64,000 nt of DNA from Dasyornis broadbenti (taxonomy: Eukaryota > Chordata > Aves > Passeriformes > Dasyornithidae). The notes below the pieces were generated by a model. The model had not been told where the DNA came from. It made no database searches and worked only from the letters and a program-made list of their open reading frames with translations. Every line of letters starts with the position of its first letter. Positions within the stretch are counted from its first letter, which is position 1. The position numbers and the translations under genes were made by a program. The stretch is from assembly GCA_013397935.1 (NCBI GenBank), contig VZRN01001305.1:614476-678475 (forward strand). The letters are read 5' to 3'. This document shows, piece by piece, positions 36,704-49,277 of this stretch.

Positions 36704-39700
36704 CAATTTCACCAAGCTGGATGATTAAGGTATGCTGTCACTCTGGACAGAGATGTGCATCTCCCTTGAGGTCTTTCATCTTATCTGCCCTGTATACAAA
36801 AAGCACCTACCATGACGTCTTGGTCAGAGACGTGTCCCGTAATGGGTCCAAAGGGAGCAAGCAGTTTTGATTCATGGTTGCCTGCGCGCCTGTTGTATTA
36901 TCGCAGGAGCACACTGGAAAGATGCAATGTTTAAAACCTTTCTAGGCTTAAAACCTGCCAAGAGTATTCACTTTAAGGCAGCCTAAACAGCCAAGCAATT
37001 TTCTTTGCTTTTGATGTCAGCAAGTCTCATGCTGGGTATGGCTTCAGGAACGGAACTGGCCTGGAGGTAGGGGGTATGAGAGTGGGGCAGTTCTCCTGCT
37101 GGCATCCCAAATGTCACAGACTCCTTTGCACTTAAAGACCTTCTCTGTGTGTGTTTTCAGATAAACCCCCTGCCTATTTTCTGTTTGAAAAGTCAGAAGC
37201 CAGTGTTCAATCCCCTTCTGTGGACCTGTATGATATTTTTGAGCCTTCTGGGCAAGGAGGAAAATAACGATACAGATGTTCTTGCTAACAGAGGAGGAGT
37301 TAATGTGTCTAATGCCTCAAGGAGTTTGCATGCCTGAGGCCAAACCAGAGATACAAGTTGCATCCTGTGGAGCAGCAGAGCTTTTTAAGCAAAGGTGTTG
37401 GAGGACAGAACCTGGCAACCTGTAGTGCTGTCTGGGAGGCATGACTAGGTTCTTACTTGACCAAAAAAAAATCACTAGATGCTTGGAGCAGCTAGAAGGC
37501 TCTTGGAGCAGGGAAGTGTGCTGAAAACCATAGTCCTCACTTTTAATTGCACAGGCAGGGATGCTGCAGTGGAGGGGAGCAAGGAAGAAGGTGTTTTCCT
37601 TAACAGTCAGGATATGTACAGTCCTTGAAAAGCAGCCAAGTGTGATTCAGAAAGGGAAACCAGCAATGCAGAGCTTGTTACAATCTTGCATCAGCATCTG
37701 CATGCTTTTGAAACCAGCAGACTGCAGCTCTGCACAGGCTGGGAAGAAGACATCAGAAAATGAGGCAAGAGATGGGAAGCACATTTTCAGAGATTGCCTT
37801 TGGGAATGGATGGGTTCAAGTCCTGTAACATTCAGGGTCTGATCCTTCCAGGTTTAAAGTCTTCACAGGTTTGTTTGGTTTGACTTGGGGAAGGGTGCAG
37901 CTTTCTTACCTTCTTTAGGAATAATAGAAAATTTCCAAGAGGGCGCTCTCTGTAGGTGCAGCATGTTCCATCATCTCACACAAGAAGCAAGAGTGGTCTT
38001 GCAGCTCTACTTTTCAGCCAGAACTGCTGGCCTAGGGACTGCAAAAGCTTACGAAGATGCTTACTTCTGGAAAACTGCCTTTCCACAATCAGCCTGTTAA
38101 GCAGGGCTTGCCTTTAAACATCCCTTTTAACAGTACTTGATCCACTGGGCTGCATCACCATCCCAGCAATGGTGACTAGTGGATACTGTAGAAGGGGTAT
38201 GAGCATGAGGCAGACCAGTGCTTCCTTAGAGCACTCTCCAACCTCCAGGGAACACTCTCTTTGTGCTTTATAGCCCTTAATGGATTTTTCTCGCATGAAT
38301 TTGTCTAATCATTTTATGAACTCTGAGAAAATTCTAACGGCTGCAGGCAATCCTTTATGAATTTGGTATGTCTGGTAGTTTAAACTGTGCTTTAGATTCA
38401 CACTGGCCAGAGAGGAGCTATTAGTGGCATAAATAGAGGTTTCAAGGTTTGCAATTGCCCCTCTCTTTGGAAAGCACTGCCGTTTAGAGATGCAGCACTG
38501 GTTTCCAGTGTGTTAATGCAGGTATTGCAGCTTTTAACCTAGACCAATGTACTCTTAGAAGCAAAGAATGTCACCCAGGATGGGTGAATACAGGGGTATT
38601 TTAATATGCACAGGTAAACTGGATTGCCTAAAAGACCATAGTCTCTATTTAAAGCTGAGTGCACCCTGCTCCTGCCCCTTGCAGCAGGATCTTTCTGCTG
38701 GCTGTAAATGCCCTTCATATCCAGGGAGATGTGAAAATTAGTATTGAGCTGCCAGTGAAGATTCAGCCAGAAAGGGAATAATTTCATTTCTGAAGTTCCG
38801 TGCATATGCTGGTAATCAGCTGGAAGAAGTATTTTGGTATATTTTTGAAGCATAGCCACATGCAATCAGAGCATGCAATCACAGGTTGTAAAAAGCAAAC
38901 ACGCTGGCAAAGCAAAGTAAAACCTGAAAGCTAGTGTTGTACAAAAGGTTTATTGTTTGAATTTTTCGTTTGTTTTTTGGTGATGGCTGCATTTATACTG
39001 AATCCAAAATCTTCATCCAGCATCCTATTCCAGAGCCATGAGTTCACCCCAGCCCAGATGGCTGAGTGTCTGCTACCAAATGAATTATGGATCAGATGAA
39101 TATTTTACGGGTTTTTTTATACCTCCCCAATCGGTAATTCTACTTTTTCATAGTTTGTTATAAGTCTTTTTGTTATACTTCACATATTAGAAATACATGC
39201 TTGAATATTGAGAGAAGTCTTTCAAATATGAAAAAAACATCCCTAAATTACAATATGACTTTTACTTTGAGGTCATTTTTATTCTGGAAGTATGGGAGAC
39301 AACACCATTGTTGATATATGAGGACATTAAAAGATGAAATAAAAAACCATTTCCCTGCGTCTAGAGACAGACCTTTCTATTTTGACATGAAATTAAAACA
39401 TCTTTACAGATGAAAATTAAAATAATAAGAAATGGTTGTTTGTATCCACCCTCCTCCCGAAGGAGGGAAAAAGAAAGATGCTGAAGATCTCATTACGAGA
39501 GTCAACTGATGACATCCGTTGTGTGTTGTGCAGTAGGGTGCAGGTTTTACCATATCCCATTGACAGTGACACAAACATCTTTATGGTGAAGCAGTTTGTC
39601 TCTTTCAAAGCAGGCTGTTTGTGAGGCATGAGGTACAAAAAGCAAATGCCAGGTTACACATGGGGAAAATGAATCCATGGACTGCACCTGGATGGTGCCA

Positions 39701-40029
39701 TGCAGATGGGTGTGAGAGAGAAAGAGCTGCACAAATACTCTGCTTTGGTTTTAGAGGTGTATGAGTAGCAAATACTGGTGTTTTCCAAAAAGTGTAGAGC
39801 AGACCATGCTGCAGTCCAGTGTAGTAAAAGCTTCACGAGGTCAGAGCTTTAAGAAACTTGTGGTTTTGCAGGCCATTACTCATGTTACATTACAAGAGTG
39901 ATAGTGCTGGTTTAAAATTTTATTTCCAATTTTGCTGGCATGTTTTTAAAGGATTGCCAAGTAATCTTATACTAATCTAATTCTAATCACCTTAAAACAC
40001 AGTCTTCAAGGCCATGGAGTGCTCTTTAT

Positions 40030-40082
40030 ATTGTGCTGAGCACAGTACCTGGCACAGAGCAAAAGTAAAGCATCTGAAATGA
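40030..40082 (+). mobile_element. MIR-like ancient SINE, 3' core fragment
   Basis: The sequence TGAGCACAGTACCTGGCACA, followed by AGAGCAAAAGTAAAG, matches the late part of the MIR consensus (GCACAGTGCCTGGCACATAG...). MIR elements are tRNA-derived SINEs mobilised by L2 before the amniote radiation, so a copy in a bird intron would be very old. The recognisable part is only about 50 bases. It ends about 40 bases before the gap in the poly-C run. Confidence 0.7.
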
Positions 40083-40117
40083 TTTCACTGCCCAGGTGAC
40101 ATCAATTTATAGATTCA

Positions 40118-40136
40118 CCCNNNNCCCCCCCCCCCC
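40118..40136. repeat. Poly-C run broken by a 4-base gap
   Basis: Three C, four N (40121-40124) and twelve C follow each other. The gap most likely reflects failure to read a long C homopolymer, so the true run length is unknown. The run lies just downstream of a MIR-like fragment. Confidence 0.9.
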
Positions 40137-43100
40137 ATGAATGTTGCTTTTGAATTTCACTGCTAATAAAGTCCATTCAGTTCTTTAGTCTCAGTCTGCA
40201 AGCTGATAATTCCATTGTCTGATATGTTATTTCTCTGATTTAACATTAAAAGTAGTTTTACATTTTTAACAATCTGCATAAATGATACTTCTGAAAGTAC
40301 TCTTAAGACATCAGGACTCCAAAATAGCCAAAAAAGAATGTAAAAATACCTTCAGTGCTGTTAGAGAAATAGCAGTGGATTTACAGGCATTTAATAAATA
40401 ACCCATTTGTTCTCTGGCTGAAGTTTCTTTACAAAACCAGTTTTTTATAGTAATCTCCCTCAAAAGTTAAATATAACAGTGGAGGAAGCAGACGATTTTG
40501 GCCATTTGCATTTCAGTAGCTGTGCATTGAGCAAGCTGTGCTACAGAAACGCTGCTCAGGGTATAGCAGCTTCACAGGGCATTTCTCCTTTCCCATGCAC
40601 CCATCTGCTGATAAAATGAATTTGTAGGAGTGTGAAGGTGTAAGTACACGCATGGCAGCATGTGCGTGTTGTGTGCATATGAACATGCAGGACACGTGCT
40701 GGGCACAACACAGAGGTTACCCACCCTTGTTTTATGTGGGTATCTGGGACAGCGTGGTAAAATCTCAGACAGTTCAGGTGCCTTTCACTCTTCATGTCCT
40801 TGTGCCAAATTGCGAACTAACTGGGCCCGCATTTGAAGAGGGTGGCTCTCTGTGCTGGAAGGCCACCCGACAGTTCTCTGGTCTCATTTTCCTTCTGTCT
40901 GTTTTCTTTTGCCTTGAGCATGATCCTGCTTAATAAGCAGTTTGTAATATTTATTTGTTCATTTGGCCAGATTTTTTTCCCCTGGGTAGCTGTTGTGCCT
41001 GGTGTCTGTATCCACACAGCAGGCCGGCTTCTGTATCTCAGGAAGGATGTTGCTGTATCAAAACTGAGCTCCAGCTCTCAGTGTGCATGAACTACAGGTT
41101 CCCATTTAGTATTTTACAGTATCAGTTTGAAATGCTTTTCTCCCCTGGATTGCTTCTCATTGGAGAGGTGTTGTTTCAGTGAGGCTTGGAATGTTTTTCC
41201 TCATCTTCTATTGTGGTTGCCATTATAATATATTTCAACAGCAAATCCCTTGCTCATTCCTTGAAAGATTTCCAAAATGCTACTTCTGGCACTTGTATTT
41301 CTTGCAAAGGGCTAGTATAATGGGAGTAGTAGGGCTGACTACTGCTTTTTCCCAGCTTACTCCCACTTATTTCCCCACTGAGGGGGAGACATGGGGACAC
41401 ACAGCAGGGAGGGGAGAGCTCTGTCTGAAGAGCCAAGACTAGTGCCAAGGTGACAGACAACCCTGCAATAAACCTTATTTCTTCCACAGCAACTGGGCCA
41501 AAGTTCAGCTACATGCTAATAATACAAAAAGCTCAAGAGTTGGAAGGTTTTAATTAAAACACACTTCAGATGTGCTGTTTTGCTGGCATGATGGAATGCT
41601 TTCTGCATCTCCTGGTCCTGGAGGAACAGTCCTGATCAAAGCAAGTAACTAATGGGATTTCCAGCTAGATCAGTACAATAGAAATCACCAGAAGGAAAGC
41701 ATTATTATTTATTTATTTTCCTGTTTCTTCGGGCTTGATAATATCTAAGAATACAGGCTCTGATCAAAAGGCCCTGTATGAATCAATGCAGAGCACCCAC
41801 TGGCTATGGTGGTGCTGGGTGAGAGTTTTTCTGCTGCAATGCAGCAAACTGGGGCGAGTCATTGCTCTTTGTGCGGAGGGGCTGAGCACGCTGGACTGAT
41901 CCTCTAAGTGTTTTGGCAAGCCTTGGAGAGAGCACTGCTTCGTGGAAATGGACGGGAAAAATTTGCAAATTCTCTTATGCATTTGACAAGATCAGCTCTG
42001 TGGGTTTTGGCCAGGGGTGGTGGGTGTGCCAAGTGGTACAGGGGGCCTTTTGCTCCTGGCCCCTTGGCTCTGCAGAGGGAGACAGCAATACCTCAAGAGC
42101 ACATTTGCAGAATTAGGTCGAAAATGGCTGTGCAGGGCACTAGCACTGCTTACTGCATTCCAAGGAACACACAGCATGATTGCCCACCATGTTTCTGCAG
42201 CCTGCTGTGCAAAACTCGTGCATCTTTGCTCTCTGGCCCTACGAGAGATAAAAGAAAGCAAAGTTGAATCAGGTGAAAGCAGAAAAATGGGCTTGCCCTC
42301 CCTCCTTCAGTTTGCAAGGGTTTTTGGGACCCTGTGTGCCATTTCTTCATAGCTTCTTCCCAACTTCCTGCAGTCTGCCTCAATCCAAGGAGAAAAAGAG
42401 CTGCTCAGCCAAGTAGATGATTAATTATTCTATTTCCTGAGTTGTCTTTCACACAGTTCATCATTAGCGTGGCTTATTATGGGGGACTGCACTGCACCAC
42501 GCCATTATCCTGTCATCTCCACAGCTCTGCCTTCCCCACAATGGGTTCCTGTCTTGGATCATTAAACCATGAAGCTCCATGGTTCTGCCTTGTTCTCCCA
42601 AGGGGCGGCACCAAGAGCATGAAATCGTTTGCTGACCTTGCTGGAGAGTTATGGCCTGAGCCTTTAAACACCTGGCCATGCAAGGACAGTTTCCACAGAG
42701 AGGTGCTCTCACCCAGTTCAGTAAACAGGAAGACTATCACTGCAGAAATGACTGGGTTATTTAATTTATTGTATATCACTGTCCCAGGTGCAACTCAGTC
42801 CATGCAAGGAGATAGAAAGGAACTGGAGGATGACTGGGCAAGGATGCACATGAGGGCACAGACCCATCTCCACCTTTCCAAAATTGCAGACAGCAACTAG
42901 CAAAGCTGGGTGTGCATGAAGGACAAAATGCCTGGTGATTTCTGCAGAGGTGGTACACCAAACCCTCTATTACATGTTGGCTGAAGCTTCAAGGGGGACT
43001 TCTGCCAGAGTCAGGTAGCCCTGAGGACTTTGAGTGCTATTTGCAATGCCTGCAGAACATCTCTATAAAACAAAACAAATCCCCGTAAAGTAGTCAGACA

Positions 43101-43424
43101 GTTGATAATATTGTGTGTGTTCTAATAACAATTGTGCACCTGTTGTGGCCTCGCACTCTTCCTGTATCTTCTGATTTTGGTCAATGAATGAGACCTGCTA
43201 TTTTAAATTCAGTTTGTACAGTGTCCAGTTTTTAATTTAGGACAAAATCGGAACGTTAAGTACATAGTCATTACACAAATAAATGCAAGTTGGCTCAGCA
43301 TTCTTTTACGCAGACCTGATGGATACAGCATCATTTGAAGGCCTAATGTCAGTAAATTGCTATTTTGATGCCTAAAACTTTGTGCATTGCCTTCATCAGG
43401 GAGGTTTTTCAGGCATCTGATTCA

Positions 43425-43515
43425 TTGATGGGGAAACTGAGGCATGGAGATGCAGTGTGACAGCCTAGAGGACGCATACCAGGGCTGGGACTCTTCTTGC
43501 TGCTCCTCCACCCCT
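43425..43515 (-). mobile_element. MIR-like ancient SINE fragment
   Basis: The + strand reads GATGGGGAAACTGAGGCATG, then GGAGATGCAGTGTGACAGCC, with AGGGCTGGGACTCTTCTTGC further on. This is the reverse complement of the MIR core, whose antisense reads GATGAGGAAACTGAGGC...CAGAGCTGGGATTCGAACCC. The order and spacing of the matching blocks support a real copy, not a chance match. It is old and diverged, and the edges are approximate. Confidence 0.75.
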
Positions 43516-46500
43516 ACTGAGCCCTTCCCATAGGGCTGGAGTCCTAAGATGCATTGGAAATGTTTCCTAACCTGTTTGCCAAACTAACTTAAGAGCAGCA
43601 AAGAGAGACTGGTCAGAGTCCACTGGACGTGGGCTGTTGGGTTTGGGGTTGCTTTTTCTGAATCAGTTTCAGTATTATTGAGGTTTCAGTTTCACTAAAG
43701 CATTAAAGATAGAAATGTCAGTCAACAGTGTATTTATCCAAAGCATTTAGTGAGTTAAAGTGTGCTTAATAGCTTAGGGGAAAGTGTGACATGGGGCCCA
43801 TTTGCTTGCAGTCCTAATTGCTTGCAATAGTGAAAATTTCCTCCTTTCCTCTTTTGCACCTTCTGTCAGGAAAGGCAGTCGTTGATCCGAGTCCAGCTGA
43901 GTGCAAGGTGTTGCCTTCAGTACATCTGGTTGGAGAGCTGTGCTTTGTCTGCTAAAAAGGGAGCCGTTAATAATGTGACAGTGTCCATTCCAAGCTGTTA
44001 CAAATTCCAGTGCCCAGGCAATTAAATGTAACTAAAATCCCGATCATTTTGCTTTGGTGTCCAGCAAGAGAGCAATTGCTACCTGTTCAGTAAGTACAGT
44101 TGAGTTTTGTTTGGCTTCTGGCATTAATAGTATTTAGAGTGGCTTGGCAATTGTTCACTGATGAGGGTCCAAAAAAGCACTTAACAAAATCAAGTGATAG
44201 CAGTAATAAAATGCTAAAGACACTGACACTTTGTTTATCTGCTTGAGCTCTTTAGCAAAGATTTCAGGGGCTCCTCCTAGTTTTTCTGCCTTTCTTCAAC
44301 TTTTTAACCTGGATCACGACCATCTGCCAGGGGCTGGTGAGGTGGCCGCTTCTCAGACAGGGGCATCACTGCACTGACCCTGACATCACTGTCAGGCCCT
44401 GGGGTCACACAGCCCTCTGCTCCCTGGTCCCCATGGCTGAGCCCCAAGCAGGTGCCCCAGGGGCTGTGCCAGGGGTTGGATGGGAGAATATCCAAATACC
44501 TGAAGTGTGGGGCTGTCAGGTCTCCTCCCTCCCTGTCTCCAGCTCCAGCTACTGTGCCGCATAGAAGTAATGATTCTGGGGACGAGGCATGCACATGGCT
44601 CGTAAACTGTTGGACCATGGAAGTTGTATGCACTTTGCCCTAGCAGGAGGAGTGCTTTGGCATGCACAGCAGCCACCCTCTCCCTTTGCCATGAGGGTGG
44701 GTGCTTGAAAACTTTAGAGATGCCGCAAGTCAGACGATTTTACAGCTGCTGTTTGGCTGAGTCTAGGAGTGTTTTCCTCTCCAAGAGAAGCAGCAGCTAT
44801 TTTTCACAGAGCAAATGAAGCCACCTGTTGGGTTAACTGGGCTTTATTCCGTCCCCAGGCTGCCTTGCACAACCTTTAGGGCCCATAGGAGTCTTTGAAG
44901 TACCATTGGATTTCATTGTTAATGTCACAGTCATTTACTGTGAATGGAAAAGGGTATTTTTTTTCACTCTGAGGCATGAATAAACTCTGTAGATTGCAGG
45001 AAATAATCCCTCTTAAAGGAGAGTTGAAAGTGCTGTCTTTTAATATAAGAAACCTGGTGCCAAACTGTGCCTAGGACTGCTCCAGCTCTTCTCAAAAGTA
45101 CTGGATTTTGCTCAGTGATTAGAAACAGAATAAATCAGATGAAAGGAAAGCAGATGATGGCAGGGTAATACATGTGTCAGAGAAGGGGAGGGAGTGGTGA
45201 AGGAAAAGTACATAATGTGGATGACTTTAATTATGTGGAAGGTGGGAAGATTGACTTCCCCATCCTGAGTGGGGTGTGTGAGAAGATACATTAGTCTATA
45301 TTCTAGCAGAGGTTGATGAGGTCTTCTCGAAGATGTTAGTAGTTACTTGGATGAAAAAGGGTGCACTTGCTGGCAGTATTTATGAGAGATTTAATTACGT
45401 TTCACAGACTGAGTTCCAATTAGAAGGGAAAGTGGGGGTGAGAAGATGAAAGAAAAGATGTATGGCATGTGTTAAGAGCACAGTGATATATCTATGGCTA
45501 AGGATTATGGTAAACAAGGTAGTTGTACATCATGTCATCATTTGCACACTTACGTTTTTAGATGCTTACTCCAAGTTCCATTCCACCCAGCCCCTGTCAC
45601 ATGCAAAGTGCTCATAAAGGGGTCAAACACAGGCCTCTGTTACTCCTCTTCAAAGATGGAAGGCAAAGATCATTTGCAATTGCTGCGATACAGGGCTGTT
45701 ACTTGATTTTTTCTTTTGCTAATTCATTAACTGTGTCATAAAACAGCTCTCCACAAAAGGCAGACAGAGACAGATTACAATATTTGTCTCCATGCTGCAT
45801 GAACAGTGGAAAAATATTGCTGTCATCAGCACATCCTTTCGCATTGTATGCAGATCCTGATCATACAGTGGTTTGGACTGTTTTGCATTATCCTTGCTAT
45901 AATCTCACCTAACCAGCTTCTTATGCAGATGACCATGATGTCCATTTATTTTTATGTCAGAAGGTAACACTGAAAGGGGAGTATCAATTGCTCAGCACTG
46001 GCTTAATTCCCTTTCCACTGTAGTCAACCAGGGACTTTGCCATTTACTTCACTTCAATGACAGTACCTCCATGTCTGAGTGGTTTTGGCACAATTCTCTC
46101 ATTACGTCTTTCTCGGGTGCCTCAGAAAGAAGTTTCTCTGTACTCTTTACTTGTGGAAGCTCTGTGCTGGTATCTCCACAGATGATGCAGGTAAGAGGTT
46201 TTGTCTAAAAACGTCAGCATTAGACAAACCGGCAGTACTTTGGATCTTGTGGTATTGGTAATTAAAGTGAAGGTAAGTCTGCAAAAAGTTCATGACAAAC
46301 ACTGAAATTCTGGCTGGAGAATAGCAGGAATTAGCTAGTGAGATTGCTTTTGTTTCATGTAACTTCACTCCTGCCCAGGATCACTAAAACGGCTGCAAAT
46401 GTTTCTTAAGAGAGGTGAAATGGCTTCAATGAAGCAGTGGCAGTACTTCAACAAATGCAAATTTTTTTCTCTTCTTTAATTCCATGATCATACTTGGTAA

Positions 46501-47534
46501 ACTAGAATAAAGCAAGGAGAAAACTCCCCTTTCTTTGGTGATGTTAAAAAATCCTTGTTTATTTAAAAGTAGCTATGTCAGGAGAAAGGTATGATGGAGT
46601 ATAATTGCCAAATTCTTATTTGGTAATTAGTATCTTGCAGCCATCTCAATGCTATTAAGAAACAGACATAATTGCACATCGGATGCATATATTTATCATG
46701 GAAGTTTGCACTTCAGACCATTAGGAAGTATTTGTAGCTTTGTTGTATGCTACATGTAGATTAATATAGTTTAGGAGACTTAAGTGCCTGTCAGAGATGC
46801 TTCCATCATCCAAGCATTTGTAACGTCAGGTGGTCGGAGAGCACTTGGTGAGGCACCAGATGGTTTCCACAGCCCTGCTGCAATAATATTCTGGGTTCCT
46901 GGTATTCATGCATTTCCAGAGGTTTCCCTGTTACTGACTGCAATATTCACCTCTGTTTTATTTACACACGTTTAAAAAAAAAAAATAGAGCGGTCAGGTC
47001 CAGGAGGGAGTAGTGTTCCATTTGTGCTCTGATGTGCAGGGTATTTCAGCATGCCAGCATTGGAGGAGAGAAACGTTGATTCTTGGGAGCTTCTGAGAAA
47101 AGGCCTATGAAATAACCCCAGACACACGTCACAGGCACAGGGCTCTGCCACTTTAAATGAAAAAAGTTGGATTTGGGAAATTAAACGTGTTCTCTTGTCA
47201 GCCCATCAAAGAAAGTACAGGTAGAAGCAGCATATTGCAGAAATAAGGAAGTCTGGAAGTCGTGTCTAGGAATAAGATAGGAACAACTTGCCAAAGGAAG
47301 ATGATTTTCAGTACAAGATTATAGCTAGAAACATATCCCATAGGGCTTCTTGATTAAATGTGTTTGGAAAGGGATGGATAAATAAGATCTCAGGGGAGAG
47401 ATTGTTTCAGCCACAGGCCTAAGGCCACCACCAAAGATGAGGTTGTATGAGCTGCAGTTGATGTTAACTGCGAACCTTGTAGTGTTTTGTGAGCAGCAGG
47501 AATGTCCCTCCTGCACATTTATAGGCTGCAAAAG

Positions 47535-47620
47535 AGAGTGAAGTGATTTTTCCCAAGGTCACCCAACAGTTCATAAGCAGGGCCAGGAAGAGACCAAAGG
47601 TCACCAGGGTCTAGTGGCAT
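47535..47620 (-). mobile_element. MIR-like ancient SINE fragment
   Basis: The + strand holds AGTGATTTTTCCCAAGGTCA, followed by CCCAACAGTTCATAAGCAGG, then GCCAGGAAGAGACC. This corresponds to the antisense MIR core (AAGTGACTTGCCCAAGGTCACACAG...). The element is diverged and partial. I can follow the similarity for about 80 bases. Confidence 0.7.
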
Positions 47621-49260
47621 TACACGTTGCTGGAGTCAAGGTTACATAAAGGAAACTTATTCATTTGTATCCTTCCCTTATTCCCCATGTTTCTTGACTG
47701 CTTTTTAGAGCTCTACACAGGAATACAGGGTTAGGGATTGAATCTGAGTGTACATCTGAGTCCTTCCTGATGAAGGACTGAAGTACAAAACCATAAATAG
47801 TATCTCTTCCAAAATGGAAGGGCAGATTTTCTCTGTATTAACCTGCAGCTGACCATAGGTCCAAGTGGTCTTCTGTTTCATACATTGCTTTGGCTAATTC
47901 AGTATCTGGAGGGATGTATTATATTTTGCTTTCCCTTAGTGGATTGGATTCTTGTCTTAGTTGTATGGAAGCTACATCTGATGAAATCAGTGAGTAGCCT
48001 CCCATGTAGTCAAATGCAAGGTAGGGCCTGATGTCTCAGGTAGGTTTGATCATCACACTTTTTTCTCTGGATGTCTTCACAGCTACTATCTGTGTTTCTC
48101 TTTGGGGTCTAGGAATTTTGGCTCTAAACTTAATTTTTTTTCCCCAGGGTGTTGAGAAAGCAACAGGGAAGTACAATCATTTTTTGTTATTTTATCAATG
48201 CAGTGTCTTGCCAAACAGCTTTTTTTGTACATTCTGAAAATCCTTTTGCCCAGGTCATTCAGTATGTATAGTTGCAGTATATGATTTGACATGCCTTACT
48301 GAGGAAGAGATGAAGCAGAGAACAACAGATTTATTATTGGGTCACTGACTGAGAAATTTTTCGAGTTCCCAGAGCTTTATCATAGTGACCATCCTGGGTC
48401 TTGCTAGTAAAGAGATGATCTTGAAAATTAGATCACTGAGATCATAATATACTGCTGTGTTAGACAAGATTCATGGTTGAGAGACGATATGGCATTTACT
48501 GGGCCTTTTAAATGTCACATCCAGACTTTAAAGGCCATAGTCTTAGAATAAACAAAAGAGAACGCAGCAAGCTCAAGCAACTTTAAAATGAGCAGCATCC
48601 TGGTGATCCAGAGGGAACCTGTGGTCCATATTTATGCAGCAGATACAAGACTAAGCAACCACTGGAAACCATGCAAGGATGGTAACAGTGTCTTTCTTGA
48701 GATACAACGTAAGATGTGCCAATGTGGTCAGCATTCCTTTCATTTAGCAGCAGAAGGAAGTAAGTAATATGAAGTTCTTATCAGAGTGATGCACAAGAAG
48801 TTAGGCATTAATGGCTTGAGTAATTTTGGTTGGAGTACAGTAAATGAAGTGATTGGGTACCACACGAAGTAATATGTCTCTGCAAGCAGTTGGATGGAGT
48901 TTTTTTCTCTTTTCTTAGCTATGTAATAGTTTGAGTGGATGATAACACTAAGCAAAATTTATTTCTTTCCTCAGATGCATTTTTCACTGATAGAAACAGG
49001 CCCATGGGATGGTAATCCACAGAGCTGAATTCTGTACACTGCAGTGCTATATGGCATAAAAATGCATGTGGGCAGTTCCCACTGATCAGATGTGATAATT
49101 CAGCATCTGCAGGCCTTTTAAAATCGGGCTGGTTTTGTAATTTTTATGAACTGATAAATTTTGCCAAATTGCTTGAAAATTTACTGGCAGTCTTCAAGGG
49201 ATATTCAGATTTAAAAAGTATACTTGAAGCATACATCCTTACTTAAGGCTTTTCTTGAGG

Positions 49261-49277
49261 TTTTTTTTTTTTTTTTT
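49261..49277 (+). repeat. Poly-T tract, 17 bases
   Basis: This is a homopolymer run in intron 5. A run of 11 G lies 0.5 kb further on, at 49755-49765. Confidence 0.9.

Noticed and set aside
42442..42900. 152-codon + strand ORF in intron 5
   Set aside because: No recognisable domain. It is adjacent to other stop-poor sequence and has no exon-like borders in the EPHA5 phase.
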